This document shows positions 1 through 8,833 of a stretch of 64,000 bases of DNA, one piece after another (the stretch's first letter is position 1; each line of letters starts with the position of its first letter). The DNA lies in NCBI GenBank assembly GCA_003144275.1, contig NJBF01000002.1, forward strand, positions 62,001 to 126,000, read 5' to 3'. The notes beneath the pieces are model-generated. The model ran no database searches and was not told where the DNA came from. It saw nothing but the letters and a program-made list of their open reading frames with translations. The stretch comes from Candidatus Heimdallarchaeota archaeon B3_Heim. GTDB taxonomy: Archaea; Asgardarchaeota; Heimdallarchaeia; Hodarchaeales; Hodarchaeaceae. A program made the translations under genes and the position numbers.

Positions 1-1328
1 CCCTCAGTTATTTTTATAGGAGGGTCATCTTGAATAGCCTGTATAATCAGATCTCTAATATCAACAAGATCCGTAGACTTAAAAGAAATAATTTTATGAG
101 TAATTTCACATTCCAATGGACTCTGGGAGAGGAAGTGTTGTATCTCAAGACTAGCATTTATTGAATTCATTAGTGAAGAAAGATCTCGTCCATTTGCTGA
201 ATGATACTTGATTTTAGAGATGAGTCTCTGGAAATCAGCTATTGAGGCAATTAAATGGTTAATATGGTCACAGACTTCGGGATTCGAGTAAAAAGCGTGT
301 ACCGCGTCCAAACGGGCATTAATGGAAAGGTTATCTCGCAGGGGTTGTAACAACCACCTTCTTAATAATCGAGCTCCTGTACTGGAGTGAATATCAGAAA
401 AAACGGATAAAAGACTGCCTGCAACTCGTCCATCAAATGCATTGCCAATTATTTCCAGATTACGTTGAGTGTTTGAATCCAAAATTAGAGAAGAACTATC
501 GTCCAACAGTTTCATACTAGTCAGATTTGACGGATAATCTGGTTTTAACATAGCTAAATGGGATATTACTGCGCCAGTAGCTCTAATTCCCTCTTCCATC
601 AATTCACATCCGAATCCTGAAAGAGATTTAACTTGAAAATGATCAAGAAGAGTTTCTCTAGCAGTTTGAAGATTGAACAGTGTTTCATTAACAGGAGAGA
701 CCATAGTATTGGACGAAAGGTTAATGACATCTTCTATTAAAAGTTGTAGATCCCCTCTCTGATTAGTTTCCGGTATAATGATTTCTTTGGGATGGAATCG
801 AGTAAATTCGTCTTTGAATCGTTCAATAACATTTTTATTAATTTCTGATATCAACAATTCACCTGTTGAAATGTCAACGAGTGATAAACCAATATTTTTT
901 TTACGTTCATTAATAACTAAACTTAACATAAAATTATTTATTGTATCATCTAAAATTGAGGATTCAAAGACTGTCCCTGGAGTTACTACCCGTGTAACTC
1001 CTCTTTTAACAATTTTCCCAGACGGAAGCTTTTTTGCATCCTCTAATTGGTCAACTATTGCCACTTTATCTCCATTATCAACTAATTTCTTCAGATATGA
1101 ATCGATCGCCTTTACTGGCACTCCTGCTAACGGTATTCTCGCGTTTCCACCCCCCATACTCCTAGAAGTAAGAGTAATATTCAATACTTTAGAAATACGC
1201 TTTGCGTCTTCATTGAAAGCCTCGTAAAAATCACCTAGCTGAAAAAATACGATAGTATCCGGAAAATCTTTCTTGATGTCCGCATATTGTGTCATTGCAG
1301 TAGTTTTTCTGCGGGGTTTAGAGCGCAT
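1..1328 (-). CDS. mutS: DNA mismatch repair protein MutS, N-terminal part (runs off the window)
   Basis: Reverse-strand translation gives about 442 residues of MutS. The mismatch-recognition domain is clear: a GDFYEAF motif near residue 32 supplies the Phe-x-Glu wedge that inserts at a mispair, followed by the connector (GVTRVVTPGTV) and the start of the core lever domain (STGARLLRRWLLQPL). MutS binds mispairs and recruits repair factors using a C-terminal ABC ATPase, which lies outside the window. I place the start at the ATG at 1328 rather than the one at 1295, because the residues between (KTTAMTQY) match the conserved N-terminal stretch that precedes the mismatch-binding motif. It is divergent from tRNA-Leu and probably chromosomal. 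Confidence 0.93.
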   Translation of the reverse strand, partial: MRSKPRRKTTAMTQYADIKKDFPDTIVFFQLGDFYEAFNEDAKRISKVLNITLTSRSMGGGNARIPLAGVPVKAIDSYLKKLVDNGDKVAIVDQLEDAKKLPSGKIVKRGVTRVVTPGTVFESSILDDTINNFMLSLVINERKKNIGLSLVDISTGELLISEINKNVIERFKDEFTRFHPKEIIIPETNQRGDLQLLIEDVINLSSNTMVSPVNETLFNLQTARETLLDHFQVKSLSGFGCELMEEGIRATGAVISHLAMLKPDYPSNLTSMKLLDDSSSLILDSNTQRNLEIIGNAFDGRVAGSLLSVFSDIHSSTGARLLRRWLLQPLRDNLSINARLDAVHAFYSNPEVCDHINHLIASIADFQRLISKIKYHSANGRDLSSLMNSINASLEIQHFLSQSPLECEITHKIISFKSTDLVDIRDLIIQAIQDDPPIKITE

Positions 1329-1512
1329 AGAATTCAATTCACGTATCTTTCTGATATACGAAGCTTTAACCAAATGGAAAATATTTAATCATAATTATTA
1401 AATCTTGCGTCTGATAAAGGGAAAATTACTCTTGCCCTTGAATATTTCCTTAGGAATAAGTAAGGAACATAAGAGATAGAAAAGATTTCATATACTTAGA
1501 AAAAAAATCCTT

Positions 1513-1597
1513 GCGGGGATTTCCCAGCCTGGTCAAAGGAGCTAGGTTCAGGTCCTAGTCGTGTAGACGTTCGTGAGTTCAAATCTCACTCCCCGCA
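1513..1597 (+). tRNA. tRNA-Leu (anticodon CAG)
   Basis: This is a class II tRNA. The acceptor stem GCGGGGA pairs with TCCCCGC, the D-arm contains AGCCTGGTCAAAGG, the anticodon stem-loop is CTAGG-TTCAGGT-CCTAG with CAG at positions 34-36, and the T-arm GAGTTCAAATCTC is canonical. The long variable arm fits leucine. No intron is seen. CCA is not encoded. Confidence 0.93.
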
Positions 1598-1615
1598 TTC
1601 TTAACACATGATAAA

Positions 1616-1643
1616 GCCGAGGTAGCCAAGCGGGAACATTACG
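1616..1643 (+). pseudogene. 5' fragment of a tRNA-Ser gene
   Basis: The first 16 bases, GCCGAGGTAGCCAAGC, are identical to the 5' end of the intact tRNA-Ser at 3431, and a further ATTACG aligns after a short gap. The D-stem partner, anticodon arm and T-arm cannot be found downstream. It could be a decayed duplicate, a scar of tRNA-targeted integration (the copies bracket the 526-aa gene), or less likely a 5' half of a split tRNA. Confidence 0.6.
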
Positions 1644-1693
1644 AAAATGAATAGCATCTTTTTCCAGGAAAAGATTAAGCAAAAAATTCCTTC

Positions 1694-3274
1694 CTATTGC
1701 AATAATGATAAGATTTTTATGAGAGCCAGATAAATAAATTGACGTTCTTGCATTCCCTTCATATAAATCGCGTAAATGTCTGCAATTATTTCCTCATCTG
1801 TTTCAAGGAGCTTTCTTCCAGACAACATTTCATCACCTGACTTAAGCTTCATTCGTACAAATTTCAACAAGTCTTCTTTCTTTGTCTGGTCATAATTATA
1901 GAAACCCAGTCGGATTGCATTGTAAATTTCTCCAAGTCGCTGATATTTCGGATTTACGTTTCCCCAGTAATGGATTATAACTGTATGATATCTAGTTGGG
2001 ATACTTCCAAAAGATGGCACGTAAGCCCGTATAGGGATATATTCTATCCTAAATGATTTTAAACCAGTATTGGTAACTGGATCGTGACAGCTAATACTCT
2101 TTATGTAATCACTAAGTATTTCTTCATATCTATACTGTAAGTATTTTGTTGGAGAATGAGGGATAACTTTTACTTGTATTTTTTCTTCTGCTATGAGTGT
2201 CATTTTGTTGTAAGTAACAATATCAGGAAAATCGATTGAACTTCGTTGATTTGTGACTACTCTTCCCCATTTATCTTCCGAGAATACAGAATTTGACAAA
2301 TCAAGGGGGTTTACGAGTGCATGATCCGTTGTCAGTTGCGTGATCTCTAATCTCAAAGTTTTATTATGAATTATTGATGCTAATGCTCTTGTTATTCCCT
2401 CTTTGTTTGATTCCCTTATAAAATCTGAATATGTATCTGTAATCCCTCCTAATCCCGTTTCCTTAGAAAAAGAACAGATTTCTTGATATGTGAATGATGT
2501 ATTTAGATGTATAATTGATCTGTGATTAATCTGTTGAAATCGTCGATAGAATTGAAGAAAATTATTCTTATTGTACTTTTCTAATTTACTATTTTTTATC
2601 TCAGTTTTCAGTTGTTGAATCTTACTAGATTGATCATTTATGTAGAAGTTGAATCTAGTATCACATAAACCTGAAGTATTAGAAGCTAGATCATTAATTC
2701 GAGATTTATTCCTAAAATATTTATAAACTCGTTTTAGAACGGGATTTCTGTCGTGTTCCCAGTGTGTTTTCCATCTAGCTTTTTTTATTTCAAAGTAATG
2801 CCAGAATAATTTTTCCATTAAATAATCAATCAAAATTTTAGGATACTTCAGCTTGTAAACGTGTAATAGCTGAACATTTATTTTTCCATTAATTACTAGA
2901 GCTCTTCTCAAACCCTCTTCAAGACTATCTTTAATTTTTACATTTGAATCTTTTACAGGAATTTGAATTTTCTCCATCAAGGTATCAAACATAAATCTTC
3001 GAATACCACCAGGCTTAAACCCAGCTGGAGACAATCCTTTATCGTTGAAGGAATATTGTTTATTATTACAAATATATAATTCGGTTAGGATGCCAGTAGA
3101 CGGATTTATCATGTTAAAGGTAATGATTGGACTAATACCTTGGAGTTTCCCTCGGAATATTAGCCATCCTTCTATCAATTCTGTAGGAAATTTTTTAGTA
3201 GTCTCAAAAAAATATTTTAAATCCGATTCTAATTCTTCCTCGGAATCACTCTGAAGCAGTAATTCAGGCATCAT
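1694..3274 (-). CDS. Uncharacterised 526-aa protein between tRNA-Ser copies
   Basis: The protein is long, soluble-looking and rich in Lys, Ile and aromatic residues. I recognise no signal peptide, membrane helix, P-loop or zinc motif. The C-terminal third has the conserved-looking string AEEKIQVKVIP and an Arg/His/Tyr-rich stretch (RYHTVIIHYWG) that could be catalytic but does not match a recombinase I know. Two consecutive Met codons open it; either may be the start. The gene is flanked by the tRNA-Ser fragment at 1616 and the intact tRNA-Ser at 3431, so it may be cargo of a small inserted element. Function unknown. Confidence 0.75.
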   Translation of the reverse strand: MMPELLLQSDSEEELESDLKYFFETTKKFPTELIEGWLIFRGKLQGISPIITFNMINPSTGILTELYICNNKQYSFNDKGLSPAGFKPGGIRRFMFDTLMEKIQIPVKDSNVKIKDSLEEGLRRALVINGKINVQLLHVYKLKYPKILIDYLMEKLFWHYFEIKKARWKTHWEHDRNPVLKRVYKYFRNKSRINDLASNTSGLCDTRFNFYINDQSSKIQQLKTEIKNSKLEKYNKNNFLQFYRRFQQINHRSIIHLNTSFTYQEICSFSKETGLGGITDTYSDFIRESNKEGITRALASIIHNKTLRLEITQLTTDHALVNPLDLSNSVFSEDKWGRVVTNQRSSIDFPDIVTYNKMTLIAEEKIQVKVIPHSPTKYLQYRYEEILSDYIKSISCHDPVTNTGLKSFRIEYIPIRAYVPSFGSIPTRYHTVIIHYWGNVNPKYQRLGEIYNAIRLGFYNYDQTKKEDLLKFVRMKLKSGDEMLSGRKLLETDEEIIADIYAIYMKGMQERQFIYLALIKILSLLQ

Positions 3275-3470
3275 TCTCTCAAAGCTTGATATTCGTTTAC
3301 TATAATAAAAACCTAAAAAAACTGGGAGAATTATTCAATAAAATGCTCCTTAGATAATCTTAGGATTCTATATAATGTGAGGTAAAACAGATTCATCAAA
3401 GTCATCAAGACAACAGACTTGCAATATGTAGCCGAGGTAGCCAAGCCCGGATTACGGCGCCAGACTCGAG

Positions 3471-3490
3471 CTATTATAATAGAGCGAGAG
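3471..3490 (+). other. tRNA-Ser intron 1 (anticodon loop, 37/38)
   Basis: These 20 nt separate G37 from A38 of tRNA-Ser. Removing them restores a 7-nt anticodon loop and a perfect 5-bp stem. Confidence 0.85.
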
Positions 3491-3520
3491 ATCTGGTGTG
3501 CTCTGCACACGTGGGTTCAA

Positions 3521-3551
3521 GTTAAAGTATCAACATTGATACTTCATGAAA
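3521..3551 (+). other. tRNA-Ser intron 2 (T-loop)
   Basis: These 31 nt interrupt the T-loop around position 58/59. The intron contains a 7-bp hairpin. T-loop introns are known but uncommon in archaeal tRNAs. Confidence 0.75.
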
Positions 3552-3566
3552 TTCCCACCCTCGGCG

Positions 3567-3762
3567 CTCCCTAGTCATTCGAGATACGATACTCGAAAAA
3601 CAAACTTTGTTTTCTTGCCGTAAGGTAACACACTTAAGAGGCTTACAGAGACACCTTCTTTTGCATATATAAAGAAAAATCTTGGGTGAGCAGAAAAAAC
3701 TCGGAAAAATTTCCCTGTAAAAATAACTAGGAGAAAATCCGAATAATCCAGATTAAAATATC
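3567..3762. other. Spacer downstream of tRNA-Ser with hairpins
   Basis: There is no gene here. TCGAG-N8-CTCGA and AAAACAAA-CT-TTGTTTT form small stem-loops just after the tRNA and may help end its transcript. The rest is AT-rich. Confidence 0.4.
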
Positions 3763-3770
3763 TTTATAAG
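3763..3770 (+). promoter_or_regulatory. TATA box for the MoxR/vWA operon
   Basis: TTTATAAG lies 28 nt before the start codon. With the archaeal TATA-to-start distance of about 25 nt, transcription would begin near 3792, leaving a leader of only a few bases. This agrees with the absence of a Shine-Dalgarno sequence. Confidence 0.6.
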
Positions 3771-3797
3771 AGAATTATTTAATTTATTACTACTACA

Positions 3798-4679
3798 TTG
3801 GTGATTGTTTTGGATATCGAAAATGCGATTTCAGAGATACAGGAGAAGTTTGGGGTAGTTGGACGAGTACGTACTCTTCGAAAACTCATCCTTGGCAAAA
3901 TGGCAGGCAAGCATATCATAATAGAGGGACCAGTTGGGGTTGGAAAAACCACATTGGCTCACGCGGTGGCAGCCTACTTTGATCAAGGATTTATTCGTAT
4001 CGATGGGGATGAAAGATATACCGAAAGTAAGCTTGTCGGATATTTTGAACCCCCCCTCGTTGTAGAAAAAGGGTGGATTTGGGATGCGTTTGTACCGGGA
4101 CCCCTAACATTAGCAATGAAAAATGGTTCAATATTGTTTATTAATGAAGCAAATAGGCTAATCGAAGGAACACAAAATGTCCTATTACCGACCATGGATG
4201 AGGGAATACTCATTATACCTAAACTGGGATCAATAAAAGCTATTGAAGGATTTTTAGTTGTAGCTACACAAAACCCTGAATCTTATATAGGAACAACAGT
4301 TCTTTCAGAGGCTTTAAAAGATCGATTTGTATGGATAAAACTAGAACATCAAGGATATGAGCAGGAACTTGACATTGTTAAACAACAATCTGGACTGGAT
4401 GAAAAGGATCTTTTGATCGGTGAAACTGCAACAAAAATAACTCGTGCAACTCGTAACCACACAGATATTCGAAGAGGTTCCTCCATTCGAGGTGCAATTG
4501 ATTTAGCAAAAATTTTGAGTTTAGTTCAGAGCTTAACTCTTGAAACGGTTTCAGAATTATCTATCATGACACTAGCAACAAAAATCGAACTGGAAGATGG
4601 TGTAGAGAGACCCATCGAAGAAATAATTCATGAAATCGTAGAAGCGATACTCTCTGGGGACGAAGATCGTTTTTTATAA
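3798..4679 (+). CDS. MoxR-family AAA+ ATPase
   Basis: 293 aa. Walker A GPVGVGKT lies at residues 44-51, Walker B-like ILFINEA at 112-118, sensor-1 ATQNP at 156-160 and the arginine region EALKDRF at 171-177. MoxR ATPases act as chaperones that load or remodel protein complexes and almost always work with a von Willebrand A protein, here the next gene. The start is TTG 3798 or GTG 3801, both just after the predicted transcription start. The helical-lid C-terminus is complete, so the gene is intact. Confidence 0.92.
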   Translation: MVIVLDIENAISEIQEKFGVVGRVRTLRKLILGKMAGKHIIIEGPVGVGKTTLAHAVAAYFDQGFIRIDGDERYTESKLVGYFEPPLVVEKGWIWDAFVPGPLTLAMKNGSILFINEANRLIEGTQNVLLPTMDEGILIIPKLGSIKAIEGFLVVATQNPESYIGTTVLSEALKDRFVWIKLEHQGYEQELDIVKQQSGLDEKDLLIGETATKITRATRNHTDIRRGSSIRGAIDLAKILSLVQSLTLETVSELSIMTLATKIELEDGVERPIEEIIHEIVEAILSGDEDRFL

Positions 4680-4741
4680 AAAAATCCCGAGTAGCCGCTC
4701 GGGAATATAAAAAGAACATTCGCCTCTTCGGTAGACTCAAT

Positions 4742-5746
4742 ATGGAGGATCTAGCTGATGCAGCTATTGCTGCTGGAGATGCATTACCAAAGTTGGATAA
4801 TTTAGATATTGCCAGTTTAGAGCGCTTAACTGAGTCAGCTATTGAACATGAAAATTTGCCAGCCCTGATGTCTCTCGCAAAAATCAATAAATACGCAGTC
4901 TCTAATAGTTTAAATCCAGATCGTCTGGTTTCACTAGGTCGAGTAGCTGGATCAGGAGGGGTGTATACTCCGAGATTATTCTTTGTGATGCGGGGTGTCC
5001 TAGATAAGAAGCGTCGTAAGATCTTAAAACGCTTAACCCGTACATCAATCCTCAAATTATCTTTGAGAATAGCCTCTGAAGGCCTCAGGGGAGATCTGCC
5101 AGTCAGGGGAGAATTTAAACCTGACTCCGACTTCGATTTAGAGGCAACATTGGAGCAAATATTGGAAAAATATCCCGCTGGTATCCCTAGACTCGTTAAT
5201 AAGGATATTATCGGAATAGAACGGCGTGAAAGAAAGAAAAACGGGGTATTGATCTTAGATGCTAGTGGATCGATGATGGGAGAACGCAATATCAATGCAG
5301 CATTATCAGCGGCAGTCATGGCTTTTTCTATGCGTAAAGATCAGTTCGGAGTGGTAGCATTCAACACCAAAGGGTTTCTTATAAAAGGAATCAAAGATGA
5401 ACTTAAGATCGAAGAAATTATGGATAAAATCCTTGATTTAGAAGCAGTAGGATATACTAATATCGAAGACGGACTACGACATGGTGCTATGCAGATCAAG
5501 ACCATGAAAAGCCGTTATAAATGGGCAATATTACTAACTGATGGTGCCTATAACAAAGGAGATGACCCCCGATACTTATGTCGGCAATTTGAAAAACTCC
5601 ATGTCATTAATTTACCAGGAGGCAAAAAATGGGGTGAGAAAGTGTGTCAAGATCTAGCTCGCTTGGGTGGGGGCCGTTATGTAGTGGTCCGCAATTATCA
5701 TGAGGTACCACGAGCTTTGATGAAAATTCTCAGAAGTCCCTGGTAA
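4742..5746 (+). CDS. von Willebrand factor A domain protein, MoxR partner
   Basis: 334 aa. The N-terminal half is helical. The vWA domain starts near residue 167 with a full MIDAS metal site: DASGS at 173-177, Thr near 239 (GYTNIEDG) and TDG at 266-268. It should bind a divalent metal and a partner protein, acting with the MoxR ATPase 62 bp upstream. The frame stays open without ATG back into the end of moxR (to 4634), and the intervening translation looks protein-like, so a longer product from a non-ATG start is possible. Confidence 0.9.
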   Translation: MEDLADAAIAAGDALPKLDNLDIASLERLTESAIEHENLPALMSLAKINKYAVSNSLNPDRLVSLGRVAGSGGVYTPRLFFVMRGVLDKKRRKILKRLTRTSILKLSLRIASEGLRGDLPVRGEFKPDSDFDLEATLEQILEKYPAGIPRLVNKDIIGIERRERKKNGVLILDASGSMMGERNINAALSAAVMAFSMRKDQFGVVAFNTKGFLIKGIKDELKIEEIMDKILDLEAVGYTNIEDGLRHGAMQIKTMKSRYKWAILLTDGAYNKGDDPRYLCRQFEKLHVINLPGGKKWGEKVCQDLARLGGGRYVVVRNYHEVPRALMKILRSPW

Positions 5747-5756
5747 GGACTTCAAC

Positions 5757-6494
5757 TCATTCTTTTTCCTTTAGAAGATTTTTCAAACGATCGGGAAAGT
5801 TCGTTAGAATACCATCGACCCCTAATGATATAGCATGGTGCATATCAGGTGGCTGATCAGCATAAAAATAGAACACTTGAATCCCTTGATCGTGACAACG
5901 TTGGATAAAGGAAGAATCTAAAGCAGTGTCACGAATCTGAGCGGTACGCAACTGGAGATCTAGTAACAAGTCGAAGTAAATATCGTTTTTTCGTTCTTTT
6001 TGTAATAATGCACAATTTAGAGAATTATCAAGTTTTTGAATTCGTTGGATGTTTTCAACATGTCTAGCAGTAATAATCGTTCGTTTATCTAAGCTGTGTT
6101 TGTGTATCAGCGCAACAATTGATTGTTCAAACCAATCAGAGTTAACATCATAATATTTTAATTCAATGTTAAGTTGGATAGAGGGTAGAATAATAAGTAA
6201 CACTTCTGATAGAGTAGGGATTTGTTCTCCTCGAAAACGGGAATGAAACCAACTTCCAGTATCTAAAGATCTTAAATATTTGAAAGGTAACTCAGAAATA
6301 CGCCCATGTCCATTGGTTGTCCTTTCAATACCTTGACGGTCATGAAAAACCATGAGATGATGATCAGAAGATGGCTGCACATCAAATTCAATCATATCGG
6401 CATATTTCACTCCCTCATTAAAACAAGAGACAGTATTTTCTGGAGCTAAACCTGCTCCTCCACGGTGAGCGATATTTAAAACCATATTTTTCAC
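5757..6494 (-). CDS. Glycerophosphodiester phosphodiesterase (GDPD family)
   Basis: 245 aa, a typical size for the family. The N-terminal AHRGGAGLAPENT contains the catalytic His-Arg and the metal-binding Glu, and IEFDVQ followed by VFHD supplies the remaining Glu/Asp/His residues of the TIM-barrel site. It would hydrolyse glycerophosphodiesters to glycerol phosphate plus an alcohol. No signal peptide is seen, so it is cytosolic. It converges with the vWA gene (10 bp apart). A copy of the ATATGGTAAGA word lies 30 bp upstream of its start. Confidence 0.92.
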   Translation of the reverse strand: MKNMVLNIAHRGGAGLAPENTVSCFNEGVKYADMIEFDVQPSSDHHLMVFHDRQGIERTTNGHGRISELPFKYLRSLDTGSWFHSRFRGEQIPTLSEVLLIILPSIQLNIELKYYDVNSDWFEQSIVALIHKHSLDKRTIITARHVENIQRIQKLDNSLNCALLQKERKNDIYFDLLLDLQLRTAQIRDTALDSSFIQRCHDQGIQVFYFYADQPPDMHHAISLGVDGILTNFPDRLKNLLKEKE

Positions 6495-6523
6495 CTGAAT
6501 TCTACTGAATTATTAATCTACTC

Positions 6524-6534
6524 ATATGGTAAGA
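6524..6534 (+). promoter_or_regulatory. ATATGGTAAGA operator-like word, copy 1
   Basis: Located 30 bp ahead of the GDPD start. An imperfect opposite half (CTACTC) precedes it. It matches the palindromic copy at 7533. Confidence 0.5.
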
Positions 6535-6561
6535 TTCAACTGTGAGTTTCCTGATATTTGA

Positions 6562-7467
6562 TTATAGATGAAAAATTCCTTCTACCACTGTTTTAACTTG
6601 ACCAGTAACTTGGACACCTTTTATTCCCTCAGAATCATATTGACATTTAACTAAGAGCTTACTAGGTCTGTTTATTTCATACCCCTGTTCCAAAGTAAGA
6701 GTTTCTCCATTAGAATGATCTCTTATTACTGATTTTAATTCAATATATGCACCCATTGGACCTGCGGCACTCCCGGTTGCTGGGTCTTCCATTACGCCGA
6801 GAGTGGGAGCAAACATTCGAATATGCAAACTCGAATCGGTATGATGCGTCTCAGTGCTGAAAGCAACAATCTTTTGTGATGGAAAAGAATTTAATGTGTT
6901 GATTAAGTTGTCTGTATTAATAATCACGCTTTGTAAAGCTGTTAAGGTTTTTATCGGGACAATAAGAAATGGAGCTCCAGTAGAAACAAAACTCATTGGA
7001 AACCGAGAGTCAATTTCTTCAGGAGATATAGTTAAAATACGGCCCATATTTTCTTTGTCTGTATATTCTTCTATTATTGTAGGTTTGGGCTGATACATAC
7101 AAACTGAGTTTTCATGTAAATACTCAGCCTTAATTGGACCAATACCCAGCTCTAGATTTACTGAAGAAACGGAAGGTTCAATTAAACCCTCTTTTTTGAG
7201 TACATACGCAGTTCCTAAGGTTGGATGCCCAGCGAATGGAAGTTCAGCTCTTGGAGTAAATATTCGCACCTTATAAGCACACTCTTCGATCTCGCTGGGT
7301 AAAACAAAAGTTGTTTCGGAAAAATTCATTTCTCGAGCAATACCTTGCATCTCACGACTAGATAAAGAATCAAGCTGGAGGTTCCAGAATGTGGCTAATT
7401 GATTCCCTGAAAATTTATATCTATCATCGGTAAATACGCTTGTTTGCACAAATTCTAGTTCAGACAT
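6562..7467 (-). CDS. PhzF-family isomerase/epimerase-like protein
   Basis: 301 aa. It has the PhzF/DapF-like two-lobed fold signature: N-terminal VFTDDRYKFSGNQLATF, catalytic-type Glu at residue 51 (NFSETTFVLP), GHPTLGTAYVL, and the C-terminal EDPATGSAAGPMGAY. The family isomerises small metabolites through a Glu acid/base, but most archaeal members have no assigned substrate. The length is normal and no defect is seen. The start is about 70 bp downstream of a perfect CTTACC/GGTAAG palindrome. Confidence 0.92.
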   Translation of the reverse strand: MSELEFVQTSVFTDDRYKFSGNQLATFWNLQLDSLSSREMQGIAREMNFSETTFVLPSEIEECAYKVRIFTPRAELPFAGHPTLGTAYVLKKEGLIEPSVSSVNLELGIGPIKAEYLHENSVCMYQPKPTIIEEYTDKENMGRILTISPEEIDSRFPMSFVSTGAPFLIVPIKTLTALQSVIINTDNLINTLNSFPSQKIVAFSTETHHTDSSLHIRMFAPTLGVMEDPATGSAAGPMGAYIELKSVIRDHSNGETLTLEQGYEINRPSKLLVKCQYDSEGIKGVQVTGQVKTVVEGIFHL

Positions 7468-7532
7468 TTTACTTTCACTATAAAGAATCCCTAATCAAAC
7501 GTTTGTTTGCTAGTTTTTTCTAGATATAAACA

Positions 7533-7550
7533 CTTACCTATATGGTAAGA
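7533..7550. promoter_or_regulatory. Palindromic operator CTTACC-TATAT-GGTAAG
   Basis: A perfect inverted repeat with 6-bp arms and a 5-bp centre lies upstream of the PhzF gene. It is the most complete of six copies of the ATATGGTAAGA word and suggests a dimeric repressor site overlapping the promoter. Confidence 0.65.
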
Positions 7551-7766
7551 TTATAATAGAAAATCATTTCAGATTCTTGTTTCTCTTGGGGAGGAAAACC
7601 TAACCCATAGAGTTCCGTTCCATTGTAGCATTGTATATTGGATAATATTCTAAATGCTCAATATTATTATAGGGGGTTGAAACCGAGACATTATGCATAT
7701 ACATTTGGTAACTACCGTATTGATCTCAACATATTATTATTTATTAGACCACTACAAAAGGTTTTT

Positions 7767-8585
7767 TCAAGAATGCTCATCAATGATGACACTAACGTCT
7801 GAAAACCCTAATTCCTTTTCTAAATAGTCAAAAACATAATTTTGAGGAAAACCAATTATCTCACATAAATCTTCGAGTTTTTTACTCATAGCCGCTGCTG
7901 CTTTTTTATTATCCGCCATGCTATTTAAAATTCTCGCCTGTCTATAATTCTCAATGGCCATAATTAGATCCTTCTTGGATTTTTCAATCTGATTTCCCCT
8001 TTTGGTAAAATTATTGGCAGCTTCTTTATACATCTCATTAACTAATTTCCTATTGTCTCCTTTATTATATTTCTTAACCGCTTGAAGATACAAGTCCAAT
8101 GCTTGCCGAGGATTGGATATTTTAGTTGCTTTCTCTCGAAATTTATCACCTAGATCCACCCAGCACGCATTTCTCAACGAATGATCAGCAGCAGCTTTGG
8201 CATATGCTGCTGCTAGTGTTAATCTTTTTTCTGAAGAATAAGGATCGTCTAACCCTTTAACTTCGGATCTAATACTTTTAACCAAGTCAATGAACTTTTT
8301 ATGAACGATTTTCATCAATTTCTCTGATTCTGATGGTTTTCCAATCTGATGATAAATTTCGGAAACACTAGTATACTTTTCCAACGTCTGGAAGATATCT
8401 TCCGTGCTTGTGTCTATCTTTTGAATGATTTTTACAGCTTTTTCGAGACATTTCCCGCTACTTTTTTCATCATTAATGTTACCAAAACATTTTGCGGCTC
8501 TTTTGTACAATTCAAAAGCAGAGATTGGATTTTCCACTTCTAAGGCTGCAGCATTTTCTTCTTGTGTTTTACATCTGCTAGACAT
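7767..8585 (-). CDS. SNAP/TPR-like helical repeat protein
   Basis: 272 aa of regular amphipathic helix pairs. Strings such as AFELYKRAAKCFG, YTSVSEIYHQIGK, ALDLYLQAVKKY and MYKEAANNFTKRGN match the TPR pattern of soluble NSF attachment proteins (SNAPs), which in eukaryotes tie SNAREs to the NSF ATPase. There is no signal peptide or membrane helix. A general TPR protein cannot be excluded; a profile search against SNAP and TPR families would decide. Such proteins are of interest in Asgard archaea because of their membrane-trafficking genes. Confidence 0.7.
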   Translation of the reverse strand: MSSRCKTQEENAAALEVENPISAFELYKRAAKCFGNINDEKSSGKCLEKAVKIIQKIDTSTEDIFQTLEKYTSVSEIYHQIGKPSESEKLMKIVHKKFIDLVKSIRSEVKGLDDPYSSEKRLTLAAAYAKAAADHSLRNACWVDLGDKFREKATKISNPRQALDLYLQAVKKYNKGDNRKLVNEMYKEAANNFTKRGNQIEKSKKDLIMAIENYRQARILNSMADNKKAAAAMSKKLEDLCEIIGFPQNYVFDYLEKELGFSDVSVIIDEHS

Positions 8586-8788
8586 CGTATAGTCTCCAAG
8601 GGAGTTATGGATTTATGATGTAAAAAACCTATTCTGACAGAAACCCAATATCAGAATGCTTGGATATAAAATATTCAGAACAAAATCTAGAAAATAATGT
8701 GAATATCAGTTAAGAATATTGGAAAATAGGTAAAAGATTATTTGCAGGTAGATAAAAAAAGCCAGAGAATGGAGGAAAGAGTATATTC

Positions 8789-8799
8789 ATATGGTAAGA
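8789..8799 (+). promoter_or_regulatory. ATATGGTAAGA word, copy 3
   Basis: Exact copy, about 200 bp upstream of the SNAP-like gene and immediately before the 8803 hairpin. Confidence 0.45.
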
Positions 8800-8802
8800 A
8801 AT

Positions 8803-8833
8803 GAAAAATATTTCGTTCAATGAAATATTTTTC
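8803..8833. repeat. Perfect 12-bp inverted repeat
   Basis: GAAAAATATTTC and its exact reverse complement are separated by GTTCAAT. It is AT-rich, so it is a weak RNA hairpin; a DNA-binding site is equally possible. Confidence 0.6.

Larger units (their letters stand above)
3431..3566 (+). tRNA. tRNA-Ser (anticodon CGA) with two introns
   Basis: Acceptor GCCGAGG pairs with CCTCGGC, discriminator G. The anticodon stem CCAGA/TCTGG encloses CT-CGA-G, then a 20-nt intron at 3471-3490 in the canonical 37/38 position. The variable arm is long (TGTGCTCTGCACACG), as in serine tRNAs. T-stem GTGGG/CCCAC encloses a 38-nt loop that reduces to TTCAATT if 3521-3551 (31 nt) is removed. That second insert forms its own hairpin, AAGTATC-AACATT-GATACTT. 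Archaeal splicing endonuclease would cut both at bulge-helix-bulge structures. The exact T-loop splice point is ambiguous by one base. Confidence 0.9.

Noticed and set aside
778..1227. Plus-strand ORF of 149 aa
   Set aside because: It is the antisense shadow of MutS, whose recognition motifs are clear on the other strand.
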